64,000 bases of DNA from Bifidobacterium criceti (GTDB lineage Bacteria; Actinomycetota; Actinomycetes; Actinomycetales; Bifidobacteriaceae), in NCBI RefSeq assembly GCF_002286935.1, contig NZ_MVOH01000005.1, positions 1 through 64,000 on the forward strand, written 5' to 3'. Positions 1-8,665 of this stretch are shown piece after piece; position 1 is the stretch's first letter; each line of letters starts with the position of its first letter. A program made the position numbers and the translations under genes. The notes below the pieces were generated by a model. That model saw only the letters and a program-made list of their open reading frames with translations, did no database searches and was not told where the DNA came from.

Positions 1-498
1 CCAGATTTGCGCGCAGGCTTTGAGGATGCCTTTCATGCCGTCGCATACGAGCACGTCGGGCGGGGCGAGCTGTGCGAACAGCGCCTTGTAGGCGGCCGTG
101 CTCTCCCGGGCGCACCACTGCCAGGCGAGCACCTCGCCGTCCTCGCCGTCGACCGCCGCCAGCAGGCACCAGCCGTTCATGTAGGTGCCGTCGGCCATGA
201 CCGTGCGATGCACCACACCGTCGGGTTCGATGCGCGGCTTGAGCCGCCAGCACCAGTCCACGCGTTTGCGGAAGTTGCGCGCGCTCTCCGTGCGTTTGCG
301 TTGGGGCGCGGCCTCGAGCAGCCAGTCCAGGAACTGCGCCAGCTGGGTGCGGCGCCGTTTGGTGTTGTTCCTGGTGCCGGCGGTCAGCCTGCACCCATCG
401 CACTGCCAACGCTGCCGGCCCATGCGGTCGTGCCCGTTCTTGCGCATCGGCGACTGGCAGACCGGGCATTTCTTCGCTTGCTTCGAACGTGTCCTCAT
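1..498 (-). CDS. IS1249-like (IS256-group) transposase, C-terminus cut by window edge
   Basis: The reverse strand reads open from an ATG at 498 to the window edge (166 codons), so only the N-terminal part is visible. The N-terminus has a zinc-ribbon pattern, CPVC followed by WQCDGC, preceded by NGHDRMGRQRW. This is the arrangement of IS1249-type transposases, where the ribbon contacts DNA. Two candidate catalytic Asp positions of a DDE domain follow: MADGTYMNG and VLVCDGMKG. The third catalytic residue would lie outside the window. No frameshift is seen in the visible part. It transposes its own element and is the only mobile DNA here. Family assignment is from motif recognition; whether the element is complete cannot be judged. 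Confidence 0.75.
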   Translation of the reverse strand, partial: MRTRSKQAKKCPVCQSPMRKNGHDRMGRQRWQCDGCRLTAGTRNNTKRRRTQLAQFLDWLLEAAPQRKRTESARNFRKRVDWCWRLKPRIEPDGVVHRTVMADGTYMNGWCLLAAVDGEDGEVLAWQWCARESTAAYKALFAQLAPPDVLVCDGMKGILKACAQIW

Positions 499-760
499 GA
501 CACACATTGCACACGAAACCACACAAGCAGATACCCGTGCGCATCTGCAACGGGGCGACACGCCTACTGGCGAAAAGGCAAACCAGACTCTAAATCAATA
601 ACTTTAGTTCCTATATGCCCCAATCAGGGATGCAAAGGTTTGCAAAGATGATGCATCAATGTGGGGCACGCCTTGGCGTACGCTGGATGGGTTCGCCGCG
701 TCCATGTGAGGCCGCGGGGACCTGAGAGAGTATAGAGCATAAGAAATAAGGACATCCCTC
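499..760. other. IS flank and glpF leader region
   Basis: This region lies between the transposase start and the aquaporin start and contains no supported gene. The AT-rich stretch at about 585-625 contrasts with its GC-rich surroundings and is the likeliest place for the terminal inverted repeat of the IS, but the matching end is outside the window. A TATAGA hexamer near 731 and an AAGGA ribosome-binding site near 747 belong to the downstream gene. Confidence 0.35.
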
Positions 761-1495
761 GTGGAATACTCATTGTTCACCAAGTTGGCGGCCGAATTCG
801 TAGGAACCGCCGTACTCATGATCTTCGGCAACGGCGCGGTCGCCAACGTCGAACTGAAGAACACGAAAGGCCACAACGCAGGCTGGATCAACATCGCGAT
901 GGGCTACGGCTTCGGCGTCATGTTCCCGGTCCTCATGTTCGGCGGCGTATCCGGCGCGCACATCAACCCGGCGATGACGCTCGCACAGGCCGTCAACGGC
1001 ATGTTCCCATGGAACCAGGTGCTGCCGTACATCTGCGCGCAGGTTCTCGGCGCGGCCGCCGGCCAGCTCATCGTCTACATCTGCTACTACCCGCATTACA
1101 AGGAGACGGAGAGCGCGGAGGCGATCCTCGGTACCTTCTGCACGACCGACGCCTACGCGACACGGCGCAACTACTTCATCAACGAATTCGTCGGCACGAT
1201 GCTCCTCGTCCTCGGCGCATTGTGCTGCCTCGAACTGCAGTGGGGCAGGACGAACTATGCGGCCGCGTCGATCGTCGTCGGCTTCATCGTCTGGGGCCTT
1301 GTCTGCTCGCTCGGCGGTCCGACCGGCCCTGGCCTCAACCCTGCGCGTGACCTCATGCCGCGACTGCTCCACCAGATCCTGCCGATCCCGCACAAGGGCT
1401 CGTCGCGCTGGAACGAGGCGTGGATCCCCGTCGTCGCGCCGATCCTCGGCGGCATGCTCGGTTGCTGGCTCTTCAACGTGCTGTTCGCGATCTGA
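761..1495 (+). CDS. glpF: MIP-family channel, glycerol facilitator type
   Basis: A 244-residue polytopic membrane channel that conducts glycerol and/or water by facilitated diffusion. Both half-helix motifs are present: NPA at residues 69-71 (GAHINPAMT) and NPARD at 193-197. The Asp after the second motif is the usual mark of aquaglyceroporins as opposed to strict water channels. The two homologous halves have the expected length for the family. The start is GTG, chosen because an AAGGA site lies about ten bases upstream. It is monocistronic and is followed by a strong terminator. No glycerol kinase is adjacent, so the physiological substrate is inferred from the motif only. Confidence 0.85.
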   Translation: MEYSLFTKLAAEFVGTAVLMIFGNGAVANVELKNTKGHNAGWINIAMGYGFGVMFPVLMFGGVSGAHINPAMTLAQAVNGMFPWNQVLPYICAQVLGAAAGQLIVYICYYPHYKETESAEAILGTFCTTDAYATRRNYFINEFVGTMLLVLGALCCLELQWGRTNYAAASIVVGFIVWGLVCSLGGPTGPGLNPARDLMPRLLHQILPIPHKGSSRWNEAWIPVVAPILGGMLGCWLFNVLFAI

Positions 1496-1529
1496 ACCCC
1501 TCCGCGCACGCGCGGAACATGGCTCAAAC

Positions 1530-1562
1530 AAGCGGCCCGTGGTCCTTCCACGGGCCGCTTGC
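1530..1562 (+). terminator. Terminator after glpF
   Basis: A perfect 13-bp inverted repeat (arms 1530-1542 and 1548-1560, AAGCGGCCCGTGG) with a five-base loop follows the aquaporin stop. The T-tail is short. Confidence 0.75.
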
Positions 1563-1687
1563 CGATGGTTGCGGGCACATCCGGTACATCGTTGCTATAG
1601 TGGTGGCAGATTCGCGCCGCGCGCACCGCTCGAGTGGTGCAGCGGGGACGGTCTCGCGCAGTTGTTGTACGAACGAACGGATCGGTC

Positions 1688-2578
1688 ATGGGTAGTGCGG
1701 ACATGAACAGGACCTCTCGTCGGCGCCGACGGAAGGCGACGCAACGTCGTTTCATCATCCGCCGCATCATCGCGGCGGGCGCGGCCGTACTGCTCGTCGT
1801 CGGCGTCGCCGTGAGTACGGCCGCCTCGATCGGCCACATCACCGCGCCACAGGACAGTGCGGAGGCGACAGCCAACATCGATTTCACGAAGGCGTTGCAT
1901 ATGGCGCTCGCGAACAGCGGCGCCGAGGAGACGGCACCATCCGAACCGAACGATGACGGAAACGATACGAAAGACGCCGCCCAACGGGAACTCGACGCGC
2001 TCGGTGCGCCGATCGACGACGCCGAACGCGCGCGCATCTACGACGAAGCAAAGAAAACGGCCGAAGGCAGCGGGCAACAGCCGACGAAAATGACGTACTG
2101 CATCGCGACGAACGGCGACGTCGGCGACACGTCGGCGTTCGCGGACACGGTCGACCGTGTCCTCAACAATCCGAAGGGATGGCCACGCGCGGGCGTCACG
2201 TTCGCACAAGCCGAAAGTGGCTGCGATGTGACGGTCACACTCGCGGCGCCCGAGAAACTGCCGACCTATTCGACGTATTGTTCGACCGAATACAGCTGCC
2301 GTGTCGGCAGCGACGTCATCATCAACAGGAAACGGTGGGACGGCGCCGTCGACCATTGGTTCGAACACGGCGGCACGCTCGCGACGTACCGGACGATGGT
2401 CATCAACCACGAGGTCGGGCACGCGCTCGGGCACATCGACAACGAACAGGCGTGCGGCGGCGAAGGGCGGCCGGCGCCGCTCATGCAGGAACAATCGATG
2501 TTCCTCAACGGGTGCACGATCAACCCGTGGCCGCTCGACAGCGAACTGTGGACGACGTTCTACGGTGCGCCCGTATGA
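1688..2578 (+). CDS. DUF3152-type secreted/anchored zinc metalloprotease-like protein
   Basis: About 296 residues: a basic N-terminus (RRRRRK), one hydrophobic segment (residues about 24-48) acting as signal anchor, a low-complexity linker rich in Asp/Glu/Ala, then a globular domain. The domain carries HEVGHALGH (H241, E242, H245, H248), an HExxH zinc site with a further His, and a downstream PLM that could form a Met-turn. This matches the actinobacterial DUF3152 family, which is zincin-like but has no assigned substrate. An upstream TATAGT (1596-1601) suggests transcription from about 1608. ATG 1688 was chosen; GTG 1634 and ATG 1703 are also in frame and none has a good ribosome-binding site. 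Proteolysis is inferred from the motif only. Confidence 0.7.
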   Translation: MGSADMNRTSRRRRRKATQRRFIIRRIIAAGAAVLLVVGVAVSTAASIGHITAPQDSAEATANIDFTKALHMALANSGAEETAPSEPNDDGNDTKDAAQRELDALGAPIDDAERARIYDEAKKTAEGSGQQPTKMTYCIATNGDVGDTSAFADTVDRVLNNPKGWPRAGVTFAQAESGCDVTVTLAAPEKLPTYSTYCSTEYSCRVGSDVIINRKRWDGAVDHWFEHGGTLATYRTMVINHEVGHALGHIDNEQACGGEGRPAPLMQEQSMFLNGCTINPWPLDSELWTTFYGAPV

Positions 2579-2638
2579 TGGCACGGTGATGGCGGCGGAC
2601 GCCGTGCATATCCGAGGAACGGTCGAAGGAGGGCGGCG

Positions 2639-3649
2639 ATGAGTGGACGGTTCGCGCCGACACCGTCGGGGCGCATGCATCTCGGCAACGCGTACGCGAT
2701 GCTCGCGGCGTGGCTTTCCGCGCACCAACGCGGCGAGGATGTGCGACTGCGCATCGAGGACATCGATGTGCCGCGCATCATGCGCGGCGCCGACGCATGG
2801 ATCCGTGAGGACCTCGCATGGCTCGGCCTGTCATGGTCGGGCGACGTCGTGCGCCAATCGCAGCGCACCACGGTATACGACGACGTCTTCGCCGTGTTGC
2901 GCGACGCGGGGCTCGTCTACCCGTGCTTCTGCTCGCGCGCCGAGATACGCGCCGCGTCGGCGCCGCAGGAGGGGGACCGGTTCATCGTCTATCCCGGCAC
3001 ATGCAGACGTCTGCACGATGACGATCCCGAGGAGGCGGCCGCACGCGTGCGTGCAGGCGAGCGCCACTCGTGGCGCCTCGCCGTGCCCGCCGCGCACGCG
3101 CGCGACGGAATCGTCCTGTTCGACGACCGCGTCTACGGCGCGCAACGGTACGACCTCGGTGGAGACATAGGCGACATCGTCATCCGTCGTTCCGACGGAC
3201 TCTACGCGTACCAATTCGTCGTCACGCTCGACGATCTGCTCATGGACATCGACGACATCGTACGCGGACGCGACCTGCTGCGTTCGACGGCGCTCCAGAT
3301 CTGGCTGCGCGGACGACTGCTCGCACACGGCGTCGGCGGTGCGCGCGCGGTGCGGTGGGCGCCCGCGGACACGCCTGATTATGCGCATCTGCCACTCCTC
3401 GACAACGCCACGGGTGTGCGTCTTGCGAAACGTGAGCGTTCGCTCGACCTCGGCGCGTTGCGCGCGCAAGGTGTGCGCGCCGACGCCGTCATCGGCTATT
3501 GTGCTTGGGCACTTGGGCTCATCGACACACCGGAACCGATGGGTGTGCGCGACGCGCTCGCGGTCTTCGATTGGCGGCGTGTGCGCGCACGCCGCGGCCG
3601 CGATGTGCGCGTGCCCGACGACGTCGTGCGCGAGCTGCTCGCGATGTGA
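2639..3649 (+). CDS. gluQ: Glutamyl-Q tRNA(Asp) synthetase
   Basis: A 336-residue paralogue of glutamyl-tRNA synthetase that keeps the class I catalytic domain and lacks the C-terminal anticodon-binding domain, as expected for GluQRS (YadB). These enzymes attach glutamate to queuosine in tRNA(Asp). The HIGH-like motif is HLGN (residues 14-17). The KMSKS position reads LAKRERS. Zinc-type residues are seen as CFCSR with a later YPGTCR. VTLDDLLMDIDDIVRGRDLL is the conserved active-site helix of the family. The start has a strong AAGGAGGG site. It follows the DUF3152 gene by 60 bases and may share its transcript. Confidence 0.88.
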   Translation: MSGRFAPTPSGRMHLGNAYAMLAAWLSAHQRGEDVRLRIEDIDVPRIMRGADAWIREDLAWLGLSWSGDVVRQSQRTTVYDDVFAVLRDAGLVYPCFCSRAEIRAASAPQEGDRFIVYPGTCRRLHDDDPEEAAARVRAGERHSWRLAVPAAHARDGIVLFDDRVYGAQRYDLGGDIGDIVIRRSDGLYAYQFVVTLDDLLMDIDDIVRGRDLLRSTALQIWLRGRLLAHGVGGARAVRWAPADTPDYAHLPLLDNATGVRLAKRERSLDLGALRAQGVRADAVIGYCAWALGLIDTPEPMGVRDALAVFDWRRVRARRGRDVRVPDDVVRELLAM

Positions 3650-3750
3650 GTATACGGTCAGCCGCGGCGCGCGCGGTGGGGACGTGAAGATGGTGTGGGA
3701 ACGTGCGCGGACATCCACGGGCATCGTGGGGGATTCGCGCACGATTGCGG

Positions 3751-3756
3751 TACAGT
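3751..3756 (+). promoter_or_regulatory. -10 hexamer upstream of the YggS leader
   Basis: TACAGT places transcription start near 3763. This is downstream of the in-frame ATG at 3758, so that upstream codon cannot be the YggS start on this transcript. Confidence 0.45.
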
Positions 3757-3798
3757 AATGGGTACGGCGCGCCCGTGGGACGATGAGGAAAGGGTTCC

Positions 3799-3825
3799 AT
3801 GGCTGCCGCGATGGGAAACGAGTGA
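3799..3825 (+). CDS. Eight-codon leader ORF with the main ribosome-binding site
   Basis: AGGAAAGGG (3787-3794) is the only good ribosome-binding site before the YggS-type gene, and it points at this ATG, not at the main gene. The frame encodes MAAAMGNE and stops at TGA 3823-3825. That stop overlaps (TGATG) a four-codon frame, MGTS, at 3825-3839, which itself overlaps by ATGA with the ATG of the main gene at 3836. The chained overlaps suggest translational coupling by re-initiation. No protein function is implied, and chance is possible. Confidence 0.35.
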   Translation: MAAAMGNE

Positions 3826-3835
3826 TGGGAACGTC

Positions 3836-4681
3836 ATGACAGCGTATATGGATTACAAGGACCTTGCGAACGAGACGATCGACGATGCGCGCGCACAGCG
3901 GATCGCCGATGGCGTGCACCGTGTGCTTGACCGCATCGCGCGCGCGGAGTATGAGGCCGGACGCGACGAGGGGTCGGTCACGTTGCTCGCGGCGACGAAG
4001 ACGCGTGATGTCGGCGAGATCATGGCCGCGATCGACGCCGGCGTGCATATGATCGGCGAGAACAGGCCCCAGGAGATCACCGTGAAGATTGACGGACTGC
4101 GGTATGCGTGTGGCGAACGTGGCATCGTCCTCGGCGCGAGCGACGTCGAGACCGTCGAAAGCCCCGACCTGACCGACGACCCGGAAGCGATCGACCGGCT
4201 GCCGGTGCATCTCATCGGCCAATTGCAGAGCAACAAAATCAACAAGGTGCTGCCGGACGTCAATACGATCGAATCGGTCGATTCACTTGAGCTCGCACAC
4301 AAAATCGGACGGCGCGCGGCCGCGCGCGGTGCGGACGTCGGCGTGCTCCTCGAAGTCAACGAATCGGGGGAGGCGTCGAAATCGGGATGCGATCCGGACG
4401 CCGCATATGACCTCGCGCTCGAGATCGCGCAGATCGACGGCATCGCATTGCAGGGATTCATGACGGTCGGCGCGCACGTCGACGACGAAGCCGCCATACG
4501 CCGCGGTTTCGCACATCTGCGCGCACTGCGCGACCGGGTGCGCGACTCGCACGCCGAAGGCACCGCGCGCTGCGACGACCTGTCGATGGGCATGAGCGGG
4601 GATATGGAATACGCGATCGCCGAAGGTGCGACGATCGTGCGCATCGGTACGGCGATCTTCGGCGAACGCGACTTCAAGTGA
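3836..4681 (+). CDS. YggS/PROSC-type pyridoxal phosphate homeostasis protein
   Basis: A 281-residue PLP-binding alpha/beta-barrel protein of the YggS family, which buffers PLP and affects amino-acid and keto-acid balance with no known catalytic reaction. The Schiff-base Lys is in LLAATKTR (about K55). Other family landmarks are GENRPQE, HLIGQLQSNKINK, VLLEVNESGEASKSG, LQGFMTV and LSMGMSGDMEYAI. ATG 3836 was chosen because it forms an ATGA overlap with a micro-ORF; ATG 3848 is also possible. In many bacteria the gene sits by cell-division genes, but here its neighbours are gluQ and an FAH-family hydrolase. Confidence 0.88.
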   Translation: MTAYMDYKDLANETIDDARAQRIADGVHRVLDRIARAEYEAGRDEGSVTLLAATKTRDVGEIMAAIDAGVHMIGENRPQEITVKIDGLRYACGERGIVLGASDVETVESPDLTDDPEAIDRLPVHLIGQLQSNKINKVLPDVNTIESVDSLELAHKIGRRAAARGADVGVLLEVNESGEASKSGCDPDAAYDLALEIAQIDGIALQGFMTVGAHVDDEAAIRRGFAHLRALRDRVRDSHAEGTARCDDLSMGMSGDMEYAIAEGATIVRIGTAIFGERDFK

Positions 4682-4708
4682 GCGCGGCGCGCGTCACACC
4701 GCGCGTTG

Positions 4709-4714
4709 TACACT
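4709..4714 (+). promoter_or_regulatory. -10 of leaderless promoter (TACACT)
   Basis: TACACT ends seven bases before the ATG at 4722. No Shine-Dalgarno sequence precedes that ATG, so transcription probably starts at the start codon. Confidence 0.55.
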
Positions 4715-4721
4715 GTGCGGT

Positions 4722-5540
4722 ATGAGACTTGCACGGTTTTCGAAGGATGACACGCCCCAGTACGCTTTTGTGCAGACTGACGAGGCGGATGACAAGGATT
4801 ATCTCGTCGTACTTGAGGGGTACCCGTTCGGCGGCAACGTGAGGCCGACAGGGGAACGCATCCCGCTCGACGCGGACGGTGTGCGGCTGCTGTCGCCCGT
4901 CATCCCGTCGAAGGTGTACGGGTTGGCGAAGAACTACGAAGCGCACGCGAACTACATGTATGAGCAGGGACAGTCGACGGTGCGTCACGCACCCGAGGAT
5001 ATGGTCATCTTCATGAAACCGTCGACGTCGGTCATCGGTCCGGACGATCCGATCGTGTATCCGGCGTGCTCGGACGATATGAACTTCGAACCGGAGGTCG
5101 CGGTCGTCATCGGACGCATCGCGAAACATGTCGGCGTCGACGAGGCGATGGACTACGTCCTCGGGTTCACGTGCGTCAATGATGTGACATTGCGCGACCT
5201 GCAGCAGTCCGATCCGATGTGGACGCGCGCGAAGGGCTTCGACACGTCGTGTCCGCTCGGTCCGTGGATCGTGACGCGCGACGACTTCCATTGGCGCGAC
5301 GCGGCGATCTCGTTCACGCTCAACGGCGAACCCGTCGAACGCGCGAGCGGCACGACGGCGAACCTGATCCATTCGATTCCTGAGCAGATCGCGTTCATCT
5401 CGAGTTTCTCGACGCTGCTGCCGGGCGACGTCATCCTCACCGGTACACCGGACGCGTCCGGGAGTCTCAAGCCGGGCGACGAGGCGGTCGTGCATGTCGA
5501 TGGCATCGGTGACCTGCGCAATGTCGTCGTACGTGGATGA
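4722..5540 (+). CDS. Fumarylacetoacetate hydrolase-family protein
   Basis: A 272-residue protein of the FAH/HpcE superfamily, divalent-metal-dependent enzymes that act on 2-oxo/enol acids (hydrolases, isomerases, decarboxylases). The conserved core is seen as VYGLAKNYEAHA, FMKPSTSVIGPDDPI, FEPEVAVVIGR (two metal-binding Glu), FTCVNDVTLRDLQ (metal Asp), AKGFDTSCPLGPW and LTGTPDASGSLKPGD. The predicted metal ligands are all present, so it should be active. The substrate cannot be assigned, because no aromatic catabolism genes are nearby. Oxaloacetate tautomerase or oxaloacetate decarboxylase activity is a common alternative for such orphan members. The start is set by a TACACT box and lacks a ribosome-binding site. 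Confidence 0.85.
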   Translation: MRLARFSKDDTPQYAFVQTDEADDKDYLVVLEGYPFGGNVRPTGERIPLDADGVRLLSPVIPSKVYGLAKNYEAHANYMYEQGQSTVRHAPEDMVIFMKPSTSVIGPDDPIVYPACSDDMNFEPEVAVVIGRIAKHVGVDEAMDYVLGFTCVNDVTLRDLQQSDPMWTRAKGFDTSCPLGPWIVTRDDFHWRDAAISFTLNGEPVERASGTTANLIHSIPEQIAFISSFSTLLPGDVILTGTPDASGSLKPGDEAVVHVDGIGDLRNVVVRG

Positions 5541-5599
5541 TGCACTGTTGTGCGTCGGTGACGGCATCGCCTAGCGCATCGCGCTGGAAAAAGACAAAA

Positions 5600-5634
5600 C
5601 GAAGGCTGTCCGCTGAAAGCGGGCAGCCTTCGCC
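5600..5634 (+). terminator. Terminator after FAH-family gene
   Basis: A 14-bp near-perfect stem (CGAAGGCTGTCCGC against GCGGGCAGCCTTCG, with one G-U type pair) with loop TGAAA, followed by a C/T-rich tail. Confidence 0.7.
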
Positions 5635-5698
5635 CGTTTCGGCGTGAGAATGGCAGTGAATGGTTCGTCGACAGCGTGGACGTCATCGATAATCAAAA

Positions 5699-5719
5699 CT
5701 TGAGTGAAGATAACTCAAG
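5699..5719. promoter_or_regulatory. HAIR operator (HspR binding site) upstream of clpB
   Basis: CTTGAGT-N7-ACTCAAG is an exact match to the HAIR inverted repeat bound by the heat-shock repressor HspR in actinobacteria. The symmetry extends outward by AAAA/TTTT. It lies about 120 bases before the clpB start. The control of clpB by HspR is established for this phylum; hspR itself is not in the window. Confidence 0.9.
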
Positions 5720-5836
5720 TTTTGGGAATATGTGATGGGCAGCGTCGGTTGACAATATCAGACAAATGAAGCCGTGGACTCACACGGACCGTGCCCGACC
5801 GCACGGACGCGCCCACGTGCAGCAATGGAGGATGAT

Positions 5837-8509
5837 ATGGAACAAAAGTTTACGACAATGGCCCAAGAGGCGCTCGGTGACGCGATCCAGAGCGCTTCCG
5901 CGGCCGGCAATCCGCAGGTCGAGCCGCTGCACCTGCTTGACGCGCTGCTGCGTCAGGAACACGGCGTCGTGCGTGGCCTCGTCGAGGCGTGCGGTGGCAA
6001 CGTCCAGACGATCGGAGCGGCCGTGCGCAACGCGCTCGTCGCATTGCCGAGCGCGTCCGGTTCGTCGACGACGCAGGCGCAGGCGAGCCGCCAGCTGACG
6101 GCCGCGATCGCGAAGGCAGAAAGCGCGATGAAGGAGATGGGCGACGAGTACGTCTCGACCGAGCATCTGCTCCTCGGCATCGCCGAGGCGACGCCGAACG
6201 ACGCCGCGAAGATCCTGGACGCGAACGGCGTGTCCGCGGACAAGATCCGCGAGCAGATCCCCGGCATCCGCGGCGGCGCGAAGGTGACGAGCCCGGACGC
6301 CGAAGCCTCGTACAAGGCGCTCGAGAAATACTCGACCGATCTGACGGCGCGCGCGAAGGAAGGCAAGCTCGATCCGGTCATCGGCCGCGATCAGGAGATC
6401 CGCCGCGTCATCCAGATCCTGAGCCGCCGCACGAAGAACAACCCGGTGCTCATCGGCGAGCCGGGCGTCGGCAAGACGGCCGTCGTCGAAGGCCTCGCGG
6501 AGCGCATCGTCGCGGGCGACGTGCCGAGCACGTTGCAGAACAAGCGCCTGATCAGCCTCGATCTGGGGTCGATGGTCGCCGGTTCGAAGTACCGCGGCGA
6601 ATTCGAGGAACGCCTCAAGAGCGTGCTCGACGAGATCAAGCAGTCGGACGGGCAGATCATCACGTTCATCGACGAGATCCACACCGTCGTCGGCGCAGGC
6701 TCGGCAGAAGGCTCGATGGACGCGGGCAACATGCTCAAGCCGATGCTCGCGCGTGGCGAACTGCGTCTCATCGGCGCGACGACGCTCGACGAATACCGCG
6801 AGAACATCGAGAAGGACCCGGCGCTCGAACGCCGCTTCCAGCAGGTGTTCGTCGGCGAACCTTCCGTCGAGGACACGATCGCGATCCTGCGCGGCCTCAA
6901 ACAGCGTTACGAGGCGCACCACAAGGTCACGATCGGCGATGACGCGCTCGTCGCCGCAGCGACGCTCTCGAACCGCTACATCACCGGACGCCAGCTGCCG
7001 GACAAGGCGATCGACCTCGTCGACGAAGCGGCCGCGCATCTGCGCATGGAACTCGATTCGCAGCCTGAGGAGATCGACGAGCTGCAGCGCAAGGTCACGC
7101 GCCTCGAAATGGAGGAGATGCAGCTCAAGAAGGCCGAGGACCCGGCGTCGAAGGAACGGCTCATGAAGCTGCAGTCCGAACTCGCCGACAGCCGCGAGAA
7201 GTTGCATGGCCTCAAGGCCCGTTGGGATGCCGAGAAGGCGGACCGCAACAAGGTCGGCGACCTGCGTGCGAAGCTCGACGAGAAGCGCGTCGAAGCCGAC
7301 AAGGCGACGCGTGCGGGCGACCTCGCGCAGGCGAGCCGCATCCTCTACGGCGAGATCCCGCAGATCCAGAAGGAGCTCGCGACCGCCGAGACGGCTGACG
7401 AGCAGGCCTCGGAATACGCGCACAAGGAAGACCCGATGGTCCCGGACCATGTGGACGCCGATTCGATCGCCGGCATCATCTCCGAATGGACCGGCATCCC
7501 GGTCGGCCGCCTCATGCAAGGCGAGAACGAGAAGCTGCTCCATATGGAGGAGTACCTCAACGAACGCGTCATCGGCCAGCCCGAAGCCGTCGAAGCGGTC
7601 TCCGACGCGGTGCGCCGCTCGCGCGCCGGCATCTCGGACCCGAACCGCCCGACCGGATCGTTCCTGTTCATGGGCCCGACGGGCGTCGGCAAGACCGAGC
7701 TCGCGAAGGCACTCGCCGAATTCCTGTTCGACGACGAGAAGGCGATGGTCCGCATCGACATGAGCGAATACATGGAGAAGTCGTCCGTGTCGCGCCTCAT
7801 CGGCGCCGCCCCGGGCTATGTCGGATACGAGGAGGGCGGCCAGCTCACCGAGGCCGTGCGCCGTCGCCCGTATTCGGTTGTCCTGTTCGACGAGGTCGAG
7901 AAGGCGAACCGTGAGGTCTTCGACATCCTGCTGCAGGTGCTCGACGACGGACGCCTGACCGACGGCCAGGGACGCACCGTGGACTTCAAGAACACGATCC
8001 TCATCATGACGTCCAACCTCGGCTCCCAGTTCCTCGTCAACCCCGACCTGAGCGAACAGGAGAAGAAGGACGCCGTCATGAACGCCGTCCACACGCAGTT
8101 CCGCCCCGAGTTCATCAACCGTCTCGACGACCTCGTGATCTTCCATCCGCTGAGCCGTCAGGAACTCGGCAAGATCGTCGACCTGCAGGTCAAGCAGGTC
8201 GCGTCGCGCCTGACCGACCGCCGCATCACGCTCGACGTGACCGAGGCGGCGCGCGAATGGCTCGCGGACACCGGTTACGACCCGGCGTATGGTGCGCGTC
8301 CGTTGCGCCGCCTTGTGCAGACCGAGGTCGGCGACCAGCTTGCGCGCATGCTGCTCGCGGGCAAGGTGCACGATGGCGAGACGGTGCTCGTCGACCACAC
8401 CGGCGGCGACCACCTTGAGCTTTCCGTGCATCACACCAATCCGATGGACGGCGACGACAATCCGCTCGACACGGAGGTCACGGTCGGCTCCGGCGACACG
8501 TCGAAGTGA
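5837..8509 (+). CDS. clpB: ClpB disaggregase (Hsp100)
   Basis: An 890-residue hexameric AAA+ disaggregase that works with DnaK to dissolve protein aggregates after heat stress. Order: Clp N-domain ([17 protein letters not shown] onward), NBD1 with Walker A GEPGVGKT at about 207-214 and [12 protein letters not shown], the coiled-coil middle domain (about 405-530, rich in Lys/Glu/Leu), NBD2 with Walker A GPTGVGKT at about 613-620 and LFDEVEKA, then the C-terminal small domain. Length is slightly above the usual 860 because of an extra polar tail ending in DTSK. ATG 5837 was chosen over 5825 because GGAGG lies six bases upstream. A HAIR operator predicts HspR repression and heat induction. Confidence 0.97.
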   Translation: MEQKFTTMAQEALGDAIQSASAAGNPQVEPLHLLDALLRQEHGVVRGLVEACGGNVQTIGAAVRNALVALPSASGSSTTQAQASRQLTAAIAKAESAMKEMGDEYVSTEHLLLGIAEATPNDAAKILDANGVSADKIREQIPGIRGGAKVTSPDAEASYKALEKYSTDLTARAKEGKLDPVIGRDQEIRRVIQILSRRTKNNPVLIGEPGVGKTAVVEGLAERIVAGDVPSTLQNKRLISLDLGSMVAGSKYRGEFEERLKSVLDEIKQSDGQIITFIDEIHTVVGAGSAEGSMDAGNMLKPMLARGELRLIGATTLDEYRENIEKDPALERRFQQVFVGEPSVEDTIAILRGLKQRYEAHHKVTIGDDALVAAATLSNRYITGRQLPDKAIDLVDEAAAHLRMELDSQPEEIDELQRKVTRLEMEEMQLKKAEDPASKERLMKLQSELADSREKLHGLKARWDAEKADRNKVGDLRAKLDEKRVEADKATRAGDLAQASRILYGEIPQIQKELATAETADEQASEYAHKEDPMVPDHVDADSIAGIISEWTGIPVGRLMQGENEKLLHMEEYLNERVIGQPEAVEAVSDAVRRSRAGISDPNRPTGSFLFMGPTGVGKTELAKALAEFLFDDEKAMVRIDMSEYMEKSSVSRLIGAAPGYVGYEEGGQLTEAVRRRPYSVVLFDEVEKANREVFDILLQVLDDGRLTDGQGRTVDFKNTILIMTSNLGSQFLVNPDLSEQEKKDAVMNAVHTQFRPEFINRLDDLVIFHPLSRQELGKIVDLQVKQVASRLTDRRITLDVTEAAREWLADTGYDPAYGARPLRRLVQTEVGDQLARMLLAGKVHDGETVLVDHTGGDHLELSVHHTNPMDGDDNPLDTEVTVGSGDTSK

Positions 8510-8544
8510 AGGACACCTCGACGTTGATGGACACGTCGAAGTGA
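8495..8544 (+). repeat. Direct repeat at the clpB stop
   Basis: GACACGTCGAAGTGA occurs at 8495-8509, where it ends clpB, and again at 8530-8544. It looks like a small tandem duplication of the 3' end, including the stop codon. Confidence 0.7.
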
Positions 8545-8578
8545 CCGTTGATCCGGCCCGGTGACGCACCGGGCCACC

Positions 8579-8639
8579 TACGATGAGGCCGGCGCCGGCA
8601 CCCGATATGCTCAAGGGTGCCGGCGCCGGCCTCATCGTA
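8579..8639. terminator. Bidirectional terminator, clpB / P1B-like gene
   Basis: A perfect 25-bp inverted repeat (arms 8579-8603 and 8615-8639, core GGCCGGCGCCGGC) with an eleven-base loop lies between two convergent genes. Confidence 0.8.
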
Positions 8640-8665
8640 TTGTGGGAGCCGGTTGCCGCGGACGC

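Noticed and set aside
3758-4681. Longer N-terminus for the YggS-type protein from ATG 3758 or further upstream
   Set aside because: The TACAGT promoter would start transcription at about 3763, after that codon, and the extra residues do not resemble the family.
5780-8635. Very long open frame antisense to clpB, and similar ones opposite atpA and atpD
   Set aside because: High-GC coding sequence leaves the complementary frame free of stops. These frames are Arg/Ala/Asp-rich, have no start signals and match no family, whereas the opposite strand encodes textbook proteins.
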